Assembly (NCBI GenBank): GCA_022704585.1
Contig: JAKJGD010000094.1
Coordinates: forward strand, 1 to 7,282
Source: Spirochaetota bacterium
Lineage (GTDB): Bacteria > Spirochaetota > UBA4802 > UBA5550
Direction: 5' to 3'
DNA: 7,282 bases
The stretch's first letter is position 1, and each line of letters begins with the position of its first letter. Made by a program: the position numbers and the translations under genes. A model generated the notes under the pieces. That model did not search any database. It saw nothing but the letters and a program-made list of their open reading frames with translations, and was not told the DNA's origin. Of the stretch, positions 1 through 6,742 are shown in pieces.

Positions 1-21
1 AGCTCCCCCACGCGTGCTTTC

Positions 22-51
22 GATAACGCCGCAAGCGATTGCGGCGTTATC
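22..51 (-). terminator. 3'-end hairpin of the hdr-flx operon (possible terminator)
   Basis: Bases 22-34 and 39-51 form a perfect 13-bp inverted repeat with a 4-nt loop (35-38). The structure starts on the last bases of the flxA stop codon (50-52) and lies immediately after the last gene of the operon. That is the expected place for a transcription terminator or a 3' end that protects the mRNA from exonucleases. No run of T follows the stem in the minus-strand direction (the next bases read GAAAGCACGCG), nor in the plus direction, so it is not a classical intrinsic terminator. Only 21 bases remain to the window edge, so I cannot see whether another gene of the operon follows. Confidence 0.5.
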
Positions 52-889
52 AGTACTCGGGCGGAAGCTGGTTTACCTGCGAGAAGGTAAAGACCGGACC
101 GTCCTTGCAGACGAAGTACTTGCCAACGTTGCAGCGCCCGCACTTTCCGATGCCGCACTTCATCCTGTTCTCGAGCGTGGTGAAGATGTTCTCCGCCGAG
201 AAGCCGAGCTTGGTGAGGATAGGCATGGTGAGCTTGATCATGATGGGCGGCCCGCAGAGAAGCGCGATGGTGTCAGCGCTCGAGGGCGCCGCTTTTTCGA
301 GTACCGTGGGAACGAACCCGACCTGTCCCTTCCACTCGGGGGTCTCACCGCCCGGATCGACGGTCGTGATAAGCTTCACGTCGCCGCGCTTGCCCCATTC
401 CTCAAGCTCGTGCTTGTAGACCAGGTCCTGCACCGAGCGGGCGCCGTACACGATGGTGATGTCCTTGAAATTTTCCCGCGTATCGAGCGCGTTCCAGATA
501 ACGCACCGGAGCGGCGGGAGTGCGATGCCGCCCGTTACGAAAAGGAGGCTTTTCCCTTTCCACTGGTCGATCGGGAAGGTGTTCCCGTACGGGCCGCGGA
601 AACCGAGGGTATCGCCCACTTCGCGCGATGCCAGGGCCTTGGTGACCCGGCCCATCTTCCGGAAGGTGCACTCGATGTAGCCTTCGCGCGTCGGGGAAGA
701 GGCGATGCAGAAGGTGCTCTCTCCCTCGCCGAAGACGGAGTACTCGCCGAACTGTCCGGCCTTGAAGTTGAATTTCTTCCCCTCTTCCTCGTTTATGAAT
801 TCCAGGCGGAAGGTTTTCACGTCCGGCGTTTCCTGTATGGCTGCCGCTATCCGCATGAGGTAGGGTTGGTATACGTTTTTGTCTTCCAT
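50..889 (-). CDS. flxA: FlxA-like FAD/NAD(H)-binding oxidoreductase subunit
   Basis: This 279-residue protein is the predicted NADH-oxidising entry point of the Flx-Hdr complex. It belongs to the ferredoxin-NADP+ reductase-like family that includes sulfhydrogenase gamma subunits and dihydroorotate dehydrogenase electron-transfer subunits (PyrK). The N-terminal half is the FAD barrel: KAGQF around 43-47, STFCIASSP at 58-66 in the flavin-binding position, and FRGPYGNTFP at 97-106. The usual Arg of the RxYS flavin motif is not obvious. The NAD-binding half has VTGGIALPPLR at 118-128, VYGAR at 147-151 and LLCGPP at 210-215. A C-terminal 2Fe-2S motif follows: C245-x4-C250-x2-C253-x7-C261. The ATG at 887-889 overlaps the flxB stop by one base (TAATG), and a GAGG stretch (897-900) 7 nt upstream can serve as ribosome binding site. 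It is the last gene of the operon. NADH rather than NADPH preference is inferred from characterised homologues, not from the sequence. Confidence 0.9.
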   Translation of the reverse strand: MEDKNVYQPYLMRIAAAIQETPDVKTFRLEFINEEEGKKFNFKAGQFGEYSVFGEGESTFCIASSPTREGYIECTFRKMGRVTKALASREVGDTLGFRGPYGNTFPIDQWKGKSLLFVTGGIALPPLRCVIWNALDTRENFKDITIVYGARSVQDLVYKHELEEWGKRGDVKLITTVDPGGETPEWKGQVGFVPTVLEKAAPSSADTIALLCGPPIMIKLTMPILTKLGFSAENIFTTLENRMKCGIGKCGRCNVGKYFVCKDGPVFTFSQVNQLPPEY

Positions 890-1902
890 TACCGCGCCTC
901 GACTATGTCTTTGATGTGCTGAAGAATGTTCATGTCAACCGGGCAGGCGCGCGAGCACCTTCCGCATCCCACGCACCCGACGACCGAAAGCTGGTCCGGC
1001 TGGTAGGAGAACTTGTGCATGATCCGCTGGCGCCAGCGCTGGCTCTGGACATCGCGGGGATTGTGCCCCGAGGTGTGCAGGGTGAAGATGCCGAGCCCGC
1101 AGGAGTCCCAGCAGCGGAGCCGCATGCCCCTGTTCGCCTCGGTCTCGTCCTGAACGTCGAAGCAGGTGCAGGCCGGGCAGACGTAGCTGCAGGTGCCGCA
1201 GCCGATGCAGCGGAGCGACTGTGCTATCCAGACCGGGCCCTCGAAGGAGCCGGGGAGTTTTTTCTCGAGCTCTTTCAGGTCGAACTGGACTTTCACATCC
1301 GCAAGCTGCTTTCCCGCGGCGCTGTCGGCCGCGGCCGCGAAAAGGTCCGGGGCCATGGCTACCAGCGCCGTGCCCTTCTCGGTGACGATCTCGGCAAGGA
1401 AGGTGTCGCCGTCTATCTCGGTCAGGAGGATGTCGCTCCCGGTCGTGTCGCCGGGCGAGCCGCCGACAGAGGTGCAGAAGCAGTATTCATCGCACGACGT
1501 GCAGCTGACCGCGATGACCGCCGTGGCCTCCGCCCTGGCCCGGTAGAGCTCGTCGTTGTAATCCTTCAGGTACACGGCGTTCAGGACCGCCAGGCTCTTC
1601 GCGTCACAGGGCCTGATGCCGAACACAACCGTGGGAGCGGGCGCCGGGGGGCCCTGTTCCATGGCCACGGTGCTCTGCTCGGTCCTGAACCTGAGCATCT
1701 CCTCGCACCGGGGCAGGAGCGCGTCCTTGGCCGAGAGCGTTGTCTGTATGTAGCCGGAGGCGACATCGCCGTACGTATCGACTTCCCTGAAAATCGTCCG
1801 TCCGTTGCCTTCGACGGGCGCGAGCACCCGCTTTCCGCCCGATTTCAGGGCCTTGAACAGGCCGTCGAGCGAGCTTTTCTTGATCGTTTTTTTCTCTGTC
1901 AT
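889..1902 (-). CDS. flxB: FlxB-like 4Fe-4S protein (sulfhydrogenase beta / AsrA type)
   Basis: This 337-residue soluble iron-sulfur protein resembles beta subunits of archaeal sulfhydrogenases and anaerobic sulfite reductase subunit A (4Fe-4S dicluster family). It is expected to carry electrons between FlxA and the rest of the Flx module. The N-terminal half has the family landmark GIRPCD at 95-100 and a cysteine group C134-x2-C137-x3-C141-x-C143. The C-terminal part has two ferredoxin-type 4Fe-4S motifs, C232-x2-C235-x2-C238-x3-C242-P and C310-x2-C313-x2-C316-x3-C320-P, with further cysteines at 245, 247, 264 and 268 between them. No signal peptide or membrane segment is seen. The start is ATG at 1900-1902, 6 nt after the flxC stop, with only a weak AGGT-type ribosome binding site (1911-1914), which suggests coupling to flxC translation. 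The FlxA-FlxB pair mirrors the gamma-beta pair of sulfhydrogenases. The letter assignment B versus C follows the order in described flx operons and is less certain than the family call. Confidence 0.87.
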   Translation of the reverse strand: MTEKKTIKKSSLDGLFKALKSGGKRVLAPVEGNGRTIFREVDTYGDVASGYIQTTLSAKDALLPRCEEMLRFRTEQSTVAMEQGPPAPAPTVVFGIRPCDAKSLAVLNAVYLKDYNDELYRARAEATAVIAVSCTSCDEYCFCTSVGGSPGDTTGSDILLTEIDGDTFLAEIVTEKGTALVAMAPDLFAAAADSAAGKQLADVKVQFDLKELEKKLPGSFEGPVWIAQSLRCIGCGTCSYVCPACTCFDVQDETEANRGMRLRCWDSCGLGIFTLHTSGHNPRDVQSQRWRQRIMHKFSYQPDQLSVVGCVGCGRCSRACPVDMNILQHIKDIVEAR

Positions 1903-1908
1903 GGTCGT

Positions 1909-2697
1909 CTACCTGATGAAGTCTTCTTTGTCTTCCGGCTTGAACGCCGCCAGCACGTAATCGGCCTCCTGGCCGAAGTTGTCCCCGATGTCCGCGATGA
2001 TCCGCTGCGTCAGGAGATTGAGCGGAATCTTGAGCGGGCAGTTCCGGTAGCAGTCGCCGCAGTTGACGCAGCGGCCCGCAAGGTGCATGGCACGCATGAT
2101 GTGCCATTCGAGGTTACCCAGCTCGTGTGCCGGAACGCTTATCCACTGGGGCTGGTTGCATTCGACCGTACACCGCGGGCAGTAGCACATGGGGCAGCTG
2201 GCCCGGCAGGCGTAGCACTTGATGCATGCCGAGGTCTCCTCCATCCAGAACTTCCAGCGCTCCTCGCGGGTCATGGCGTCGAGCTTTGCGACCGCGGCCG
2301 CCTCCTCGGGGGAGAGGGCCAGCGGAATTTTGTCAATGTATTCGTTCATCGATTTGAGATCCGGGAAGTCCAGCACCTGGCCGTCGTCCGATATGCCGAT
2401 GACGGTGATGTCGCCTTCCCTGAACTGCTCCTCGTACATGAGCTGCTTTATCGCCCGCATGACCGGGGTCCGCGCCACGATCGCGGGTTTTCCGAGCGCT
2501 TTCACTTCCTGCTTCGGGAGGTAGACCGCCAGGTTCTGGAGGCAGCGGGCGTCCATAACCAGCGCTCCCGCGTCCTCGGGCTTCTGAATGAAGACGGCGT
2601 GAACGCGGTCGCCCGTTCCCCGGCCGTAGCCGATCACCACTTTGACGTCGCCGCCGGAAAGCAGCTCCCCGGCTTTCTGTATGATCTTATCCTGCAT
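1909..2697 (-). CDS. flxC: FlxC-like 4Fe-4S dicluster protein
   Basis: This 262-residue protein is an iron-sulfur electron-transfer subunit of the Flx module. The first 150 residues contain no cluster motif. This part is alpha/beta-looking (VKVVIGYGRGTG at 18-29, ITVIGISDDG at 97-106) and resembles the N-terminal domains of coenzyme F420 hydrogenase/dehydrogenase beta-type and related ferredoxin proteins. I cannot assign it a catalytic role. The C-terminal part has two ferredoxin-type motifs: C158-x2-C161-x2-C164-x3-C168-P and C210-x2-C213-x2-C216-x3-C220-P. Between them is an extra cysteine group, C171-x-C173-x2-C176-x3-C180. The ATG at 2695-2697 lies inside the end of flxD, so the genes overlap by 11 nt, and a strong GGAGG (2705-2709) sits 7 nt upstream of it. 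No transmembrane segment is visible. The role is inferred from the conserved flxABCD-hdrABC context. Confidence 0.85.
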   Translation of the reverse strand: MQDKIIQKAGELLSGGDVKVVIGYGRGTGDRVHAVFIQKPEDAGALVMDARCLQNLAVYLPKQEVKALGKPAIVARTPVMRAIKQLMYEEQFREGDITVIGISDDGQVLDFPDLKSMNEYIDKIPLALSPEEAAAVAKLDAMTREERWKFWMEETSACIKCYACRASCPMCYCPRCTVECNQPQWISVPAHELGNLEWHIMRAMHLAGRCVNCGDCYRNCPLKIPLNLLTQRIIADIGDNFGQEADYVLAAFKPEDKEDFIR

Positions 2698-3142
2698 GTT
2701 CCGTCCTCCAGTTCGCCCGGATCGGGGAGAGGTTCTTGTACTCGTCGTAGGGGCCCAGGGCCCGTATCTCCTTCACCGCGGTGTTGACGACCTCTGCCCA
2801 CTTCGCGCCCTCGGCCGCCGACACCCAGGAGAAGATGATCCTCCGGATGTCAATCCCCATGAAGTTGAGGAGGGAGCGGAACACGATCCAGCGCCGGCGG
2901 GCGTGGAAGTTCCCGGAGGTATAATGGCAGTCGTTGGGGTGGCACCCCGATACGATGATGCCGTCCGCGCCCTTCGCGAAGGCCTTCATCAGAAGCATGA
3001 AGTCGATTCGTCCCGTGCAGGGGAGGCGGATGATCCTTACGTTGGCGGCGTACTTGATCCGGCTCGTGCCGGTCAGGTCCGCACCGGTGTAGGTGCACCA
3101 GTTGCAGACAAAGGCTATGATTTTCGGTTCGAATTCTGCCAT
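2687..3142 (-). CDS. flxD: FlxD / MvhD-like 2Fe-2S connector subunit
   Basis: This 151-residue protein belongs to the MvhD/FlpD family, the small 2Fe-2S protein that in methanogens links the MvhAG hydrogenase (or formate dehydrogenase) to HdrA. Family landmarks are present: FVCNWCTYTGAD at 11-22 (C13, C16), RLPCTGR at 39-45 (C42) and GCHPNDCHY at 66-74 (C67, C72). These give the five cysteines expected. The length is close to that of stand-alone MvhD. The gene follows hdrA directly, as it does in many hdrA-mvhD pairs. Here it would receive electrons from FlxC/FlxB instead of a hydrogenase and hand them to the HdrA flavin. The start is ATG at 3140-3142, with AGGAGA (3149-3154) overlapping the hdrA stop region, a good ribosome binding site. 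The family call is very sure; the precise partner contact is inferred from the MvhAGD-HdrABC structure. Confidence 0.93.
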   Translation of the reverse strand: MAEFEPKIIAFVCNWCTYTGADLTGTSRIKYAANVRIIRLPCTGRIDFMLLMKAFAKGADGIIVSGCHPNDCHYTSGNFHARRRWIVFRSLLNFMGIDIRRIIFSWVSAAEGAKWAEVVNTAVKEIRALGPYDEYKNLSPIRANWRTEHAG

Positions 3143-3152
3143 GTCGTTTCTC

Positions 3153-5144
3153 CTATAATGCCATCAGCTCGGCGAATACCTGCTCGTTGCTGAAGCCCTG
3201 CAGGTCTATCGCCTTCACCCGGCAGAGCGCCACGCAGGTGCCGCATCCCTGGCAGAGGCCCGGGTTGATCTTCGCGGCGCGCTTGACCACCGTGCCGTCC
3301 CGTGTTTTGATATCTTCCATTTCAATCGCCTGGTAAGGGCAGGCCGGCACGCAGAGCGCGCAGCCCGTGCAGGTCGTGAAGAGCGGGGGAGCGGTGCGGT
3401 TTACCACCGCGATGATCGGTTCCCGCGTCAGTTCGCTCTGCGAGAAGAGGGCCGCGACCTTGCTGGCCGCGCCCGAGGCCTGGGACACCGTTTCCGGTAT
3501 GTCCCGCGGGGCCTGGCAGGCGCCGGCCAGGAAAATGCCGGCCGTGTTCGTCTCAACAGGCCGCAGCTTCGGGTGGGCCTCGGCGAAGAAGTAGTACGGG
3601 TCGTAGCTCACGTGGAGCTTCTGCGCCAGCTCTTCCGCGCCGTCATTGGCGACGCTGGCGGTGGCCAGCACCACCATGTCCGCCTTGATCTCGACCGTCG
3701 TGTGGCCCAGCAGCGTGTCAGCGCCCTTGACCACGAGCTTGCCGTCCTCCTCGTATATCGTGGACACCCGCCCGCGGATGTATTTCACATCGTCTTCCTC
3801 TATGGCCCGGCGCACGAACTCATCGTACATCTTGCCGCCGGAGCGGATGTCCATATAGAACACGTAGGCCTTGCCATGATGCACCTTGTGCTTGTAGAGC
3901 ATGGCGTGCTTGGCCGTGTACATGCAGCATATTTTCGAGCAGTAGGGAAGGCCCTTGGCCTCGTCGCGGGATCCGGCGCAGGCCACGAACACGACGGTTT
4001 CCGGTTCCTTGCCGTCGGAAGGCCGCCTCATCTCGCCCGACGTGGGACCCGACGCGGACGCCAGACGTTCGAACTGCAGGCCCTGGATCACGTCCTTGTA
4101 CTTGCCGTAGCCGTATTCGGGGAAGAAATCGGGCTGGAGCACCTTGAAGCCGGTGGCGAGCACTATTGCCCCGATGTCGATGTCGAGAATCTGGTCCTCC
4201 TGGTCGTAGCGGATCGCCTTCGTGGGGCAGACCTTCTCGCACACCTTGCATTTGCCCTTCAGGAAGAAGGTGCACTGGGTCTTGTCTATGACCGGCTTGT
4301 TAGGCACGGCCTGCGGGAACGGGGAGTATATGGCGGGCCGGAAGCCCAGGCCCTCGTTGAACTCGCTCAGGTTTTTCTTGGTGGGGCACTTCTGGGAGCA
4401 GAGGGCGCAGCCGGTGCAGAGCTTTTCGTCGACGCAGCGCGCCTTCTTGCGTATCTTCACTTTGAAATTTCCGATGAAGCCCTCCATGCTCTCGATCTCG
4501 GAATAGGTGTGCAGGGTGATGTTCGGGTGCTGCGCCACCTCGACCATCCGCGGCGTGAGGATGCACTGGGAGCAGTCCAGGGTCGGGAAGGTCTCGGAGA
4601 GCTGGGACATGTGCCCGCCGATCGAGGGCTCGCGCTCCACCATGACCACCTTGTGGCCGGCGTTGGCGATGTCCAGCGCCGCCTGGATGCCGGCGATCCC
4701 GCCGCCCAGCACGAGCGCGGTCTTGGTGACCGGCACCTTGATGGAGTAGAGGGGCTGGTTCTTTTTCACCTTCTCGACCATCTTGCGGACCAGGTCGGTG
4801 GCCTTCGCGGTCGTGGCATCGTTCTTCTCGTGGACCCACGAGCAATGCTCGCGGATATTCGCCATCTCGCACAGGTAGGGGTTCAGCCCCGCCTCCGCGC
4901 AGGCCCGCCGGAACGTGGGCTCGTGCATGTGCGGCGAGCAGGCGCTCACGACGATGCCGTCGAGCTTGTGCTCCTTTATGGCGTCCTTGATCATGGTCTG
5001 CCCCGGGTCGGAGCACATGTATTTGTAGTCAACGCTGTACACGACGCCCGGTACCTTTGAAAGGGACTCGGCTACGCCGGGGCAGTCAACCGTGGCTGAT
5101 ATATTGGTTCCGCAATGACAAATGAAAACTCCGATACGTGACAT
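3153..5144 (-). CDS. hdrA: Heterodisulfide reductase subunit A (bifurcating flavoprotein)
   Basis: This 663-residue protein has the full length and architecture of methanogen-type HdrA, whose FAD is the electron-bifurcating centre. In order: an N-terminal cysteine domain (C9, C11, then C44, C69, C82, C92, C101); a thioredoxin-reductase-like FAD domain starting with LGGGIAGIQAALDIA at 146-160 and an acidic residue at E170; CSQC at 191-194; an inserted ferredoxin domain with C243-x2-C246-x2-C249-x3-C253-P and a second, irregular motif C291-x7-C299-x2-C302-x3-C306-P; YCSKICC at 401-407; and the second FAD-binding stretch GIFLAGACQAPRDIPETVSQ at 536-555. A C-terminal ferredoxin domain follows with C592-x2-C595-x2-C598-x3-C602-P and C631-x2-C634-x2-C637-x3-C641. 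It receives electrons from FlxD and splits them between HdrC/HdrB and ferredoxin. The ATG directly follows the hdrB stop (TAAATG), with GGAGG 8 nt upstream. No selenocysteine codon is needed. It looks intact. Confidence 0.96.
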   Translation of the reverse strand: MSRIGVFICHCGTNISATVDCPGVAESLSKVPGVVYSVDYKYMCSDPGQTMIKDAIKEHKLDGIVVSACSPHMHEPTFRRACAEAGLNPYLCEMANIREHCSWVHEKNDATTAKATDLVRKMVEKVKKNQPLYSIKVPVTKTALVLGGGIAGIQAALDIANAGHKVVMVEREPSIGGHMSQLSETFPTLDCSQCILTPRMVEVAQHPNITLHTYSEIESMEGFIGNFKVKIRKKARCVDEKLCTGCALCSQKCPTKKNLSEFNEGLGFRPAIYSPFPQAVPNKPVIDKTQCTFFLKGKCKVCEKVCPTKAIRYDQEDQILDIDIGAIVLATGFKVLQPDFFPEYGYGKYKDVIQGLQFERLASASGPTSGEMRRPSDGKEPETVVFVACAGSRDEAKGLPYCSKICCMYTAKHAMLYKHKVHHGKAYVFYMDIRSGGKMYDEFVRRAIEEDDVKYIRGRVSTIYEEDGKLVVKGADTLLGHTTVEIKADMVVLATASVANDGAEELAQKLHVSYDPYYFFAEAHPKLRPVETNTAGIFLAGACQAPRDIPETVSQASGAASKVAALFSQSELTREPIIAVVNRTAPPLFTTCTGCALCVPACPYQAIEMEDIKTRDGTVVKRAAKINPGLCQGCGTCVALCRVKAIDLQGFSNEQVFAELMAL

Positions 5145-6086
5145 TTACGCTTCCTCCGTCTGCTCTGATTGCGCTGCCGGGGTGGCAGCCGCTGCCGCGA
5201 CCTTCGGCTTTGCGGGGGCCTCGGCCTCGGCCTTTGCCTTCTCCGGGAACCGCACCTTCACGATGTGCCGCTTCAGCCCCAGCTCCTTCTCGCCGAGCCC
5301 CATGGCCAGGCCGATCGCCTGGGTGATATATATGACCGGTATGGTGTAATTCTGTCCCGCGGCCCTGTTGATGAAATTCCGCCGCATGTCAAGATTGGAG
5401 TGGCACATCGGGCAGGCCACGACGATCGCCTGGGCGCCTTTCCTCACCGCGTTGCCGACAATCTTGCTCGACAGCTTGCCGACAAGGTCGGTGCGGGAAA
5501 TCGAATGGCCGGCGCCGCAGCATTCCACCTTGAAGTCCCAGTCCAGGGCCTTTGCCCCGATCATTTCCACCAGGGTGTCCATGGTGCGCGGGTCTTCGGT
5601 CCGGTCGAAATTCACCACCTTGGGCGGCCGCACCAGCAGGCAGCCGTAGTAGCAGGCCACGTCCTTGTCAAAGGGCGCTGTTACCTTTTCCCTGAATTTC
5701 TCCGCGTGGCACTCGAGAAACTCGAGCATGTTGAGCGGCCTGACCGTCCCCCGGTATTCCATTCCCGTTATCTCATTGATGCGCGCCCGCAGCGGCGCAT
5801 TGTCCGCAAGCTCGTGCCGCGTCGCCATGAGCCGGCCGTAGCAGGCCGCGCAGGGGACCAGCACCTCGTCCACGCCCAGCGTTTCCGCGAGGGAGAGTAT
5901 CCGCGCGGGAAGGGCGAGAGACAGCTCGTTGTTGAGCGCGTGCGCCGACGATGCGCCGCAGCAGTTCCAGTCCGGCACATCGAGGAGCTCAAAGCCCATC
6001 TTCCCGACAATCGCGCGCAGCGATTCATCGTATTCCCGCGAGGACCCGAGGAGGGAACAGCCCGGATAGTATGCAATCTTTGTCAT
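5145..6086 (-). CDS. hdrB: Heterodisulfide reductase subunit B (CCG-domain, disulfide site)
   Basis: This 313-residue protein is the catalytic disulfide-reducing subunit. It has two cysteine-rich CCG domains: C10 ... C42-C43-G ... C79-x2-C82, and C149 (or C145) ... C189-C190-G ... C225-x2-C228. The spacings (31 then 35 residues in the first, 39 then 34 in the second) match the family pattern. In methanogen HdrB each domain binds a noncubane 4Fe-4S cluster, and the two split the disulfide by homolytic-type chemistry. The substrate in bacteria is not CoM-S-S-CoB and is not shown by the sequence; DsrC or another thiol protein is the usual proposal. The last 33 residues (281-313) are a low-complexity Ala/Lys/Glu/Pro tail not needed by the fold. 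The start is ATG at 6084-6086, sharing ATGA with the hdrC stop, and GGAGG lies 7 nt upstream. Confidence 0.95.
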   Translation of the reverse strand: MTKIAYYPGCSLLGSSREYDESLRAIVGKMGFELLDVPDWNCCGASSAHALNNELSLALPARILSLAETLGVDEVLVPCAACYGRLMATRHELADNAPLRARINEITGMEYRGTVRPLNMLEFLECHAEKFREKVTAPFDKDVACYYGCLLVRPPKVVNFDRTEDPRTMDTLVEMIGAKALDWDFKVECCGAGHSISRTDLVGKLSSKIVGNAVRKGAQAIVVACPMCHSNLDMRRNFINRAAGQNYTIPVIYITQAIGLAMGLGEKELGLKRHIVKVRFPEKAKAEAEAPAKPKVAAAAATPAAQSEQTEEA

Positions 6087-6664
6087 TTGGCCGCCTCCAT
6101 ACGGGTTTTACCCGCCTTCTTGAAAATTTGCGACATGTTTTTCCTGTTCTTGATCAGGTGGGGGAAGAGCTTCAGCTTTCCCTTGAAAAACAATTTTGGT
6201 GCAATGAGGACGTCCTGGAACAGGTGCCATGAGCGCGCCTTGTACCCGGCGATCAGCCCCACCTCGTACAGCCTTCCGACGTAATGTATAGAATCAAGGA
6301 ATGTCTTGTAGAAGGACACGAAGTCTTTCGCACGCGGATTGACCATTTTCAGGCGGACTGATTCGCTCCGGAGGAAGTCCATCATCTTCGGGATGTCGAC
6401 CTCCTGGGGACAGCGGGCGTAGCACATCTCGCAGGTCAGGCAGACCCAGGGAGAATAGGCCCGCAGCACGGTTTCCTCGGCCCCGTCCAGCCCAAGCTGG
6501 AGAAGCCGGAGTATATGGCTGGGGGTGTAGTCCATTTCATCCGCCATAGGGCAGCCCGCGGTGCACTTGCCGCACTGGTAGCAGCGTGTAACCGATACGC
6601 CGGTTGCCTGGTGGAGCCTGCCCGCCAGGGTATCGACAGCATGATCATGGATAGTTGCGCTCAT
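6083..6664 (-). CDS. hdrC: Heterodisulfide reductase subunit C (4Fe-4S)
   Basis: This 193-residue protein carries two ferredoxin-type 4Fe-4S motifs, C28-x2-C31-x2-C34-x3-C38-P and C75-x2-C78-x2-C81-x3-C85-P, the hallmark of soluble HdrC. It relays electrons from HdrA to the noncubane clusters of HdrB. The C-terminal 90 residues are helical and strongly basic, ending in lysine-rich sequence as in homologues, and no transmembrane helix is evident, so this is the cytoplasmic HdrABC type and not HdrDE. It is the first gene of the operon. I place the start at the ATG 6662-6664 because GGAGA (6671-6675) lies 6 nt upstream. The frame stays open to an in-frame TTG at 6677-6679, which would add five residues (MRRPP) but has no ribosome binding site. 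The stop overlaps the hdrB start by 4 nt. Confidence 0.94.
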   Translation of the reverse strand: MSATIHDHAVDTLAGRLHQATGVSVTRCYQCGKCTAGCPMADEMDYTPSHILRLLQLGLDGAEETVLRAYSPWVCLTCEMCYARCPQEVDIPKMMDFLRSESVRLKMVNPRAKDFVSFYKTFLDSIHYVGRLYEVGLIAGYKARSWHLFQDVLIAPKLFFKGKLKLFPHLIKNRKNMSQIFKKAGKTRMEAAK

Positions 6665-6670
6665 GGGGGG

Positions 6671-6675
6671 TCTCC
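6671..6675 (-). promoter_or_regulatory. Ribosome binding site that fixes the hdrC start
   Basis: GGAGA on the minus strand, 6 nt before the ATG at 6662-6664. It lies inside the short extension that would be coding if the upstream TTG (6677-6679) were used, which argues for the ATG. Confidence 0.7.
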
Positions 6676-6694
6676 GCAAATATTAGAGATATCA

Positions 6695-6710
6695 AACAAT
6701 TGGAATTGTT
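6695..6710. promoter_or_regulatory. 16-bp inverted repeat, candidate operator for hdrC
   Basis: AACAATTGGAATTGTT is a perfect 7-bp inverted repeat around 2 bases, located 31-46 nt before the hdrC start codon. It partly overlaps a second small dyad, TTGTTACAA (6706-6714). Its position just upstream of the ribosome binding site suits a repressor operator. It carries TTGTT/AACAA elements but not in the orientation of the usual Rex box (TTGTTAAnnnnTTAACAA), so I do not name a regulator. Confidence 0.4.
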
Positions 6711-6742
6711 ACAAAACCGGTATTTTCGAATGATCATCGCTT

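Noticed and set aside
14..922. A 302-codon open frame on the plus strand opposite flxA
   Set aside because: It mirrors flxA, which has clear FAD, NAD and 2Fe-2S motifs. The antisense product has none.
916..2787. A 623-codon open frame on the plus strand opposite flxB and flxC
   Set aside because: It is antisense to two well-supported iron-sulfur genes. Its translation is Arg/Ala/Val/Gly-rich without any motif, and such long antisense frames are common in GC-rich genes.
3573..5060. A 495-codon open frame on the plus strand opposite hdrA
   Set aside because: It is antisense to the intact hdrA, with biased composition (Leu, Val, His, Ala, Arg, Gly) and no recognisable domain.
6677..6679. TTG as the start of hdrC, adding five residues
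   Set aside because: The proposed ribosome binding site GGAGA lies downstream of it and is ideally placed for the ATG at 6662-6664.
6695..6714. A Rex-type operator upstream of hdrC
   Set aside because: The arms read AACAATT..AATTGTT, the reverse of the known Rex box orientation, so the match is not good enough to name the regulator.
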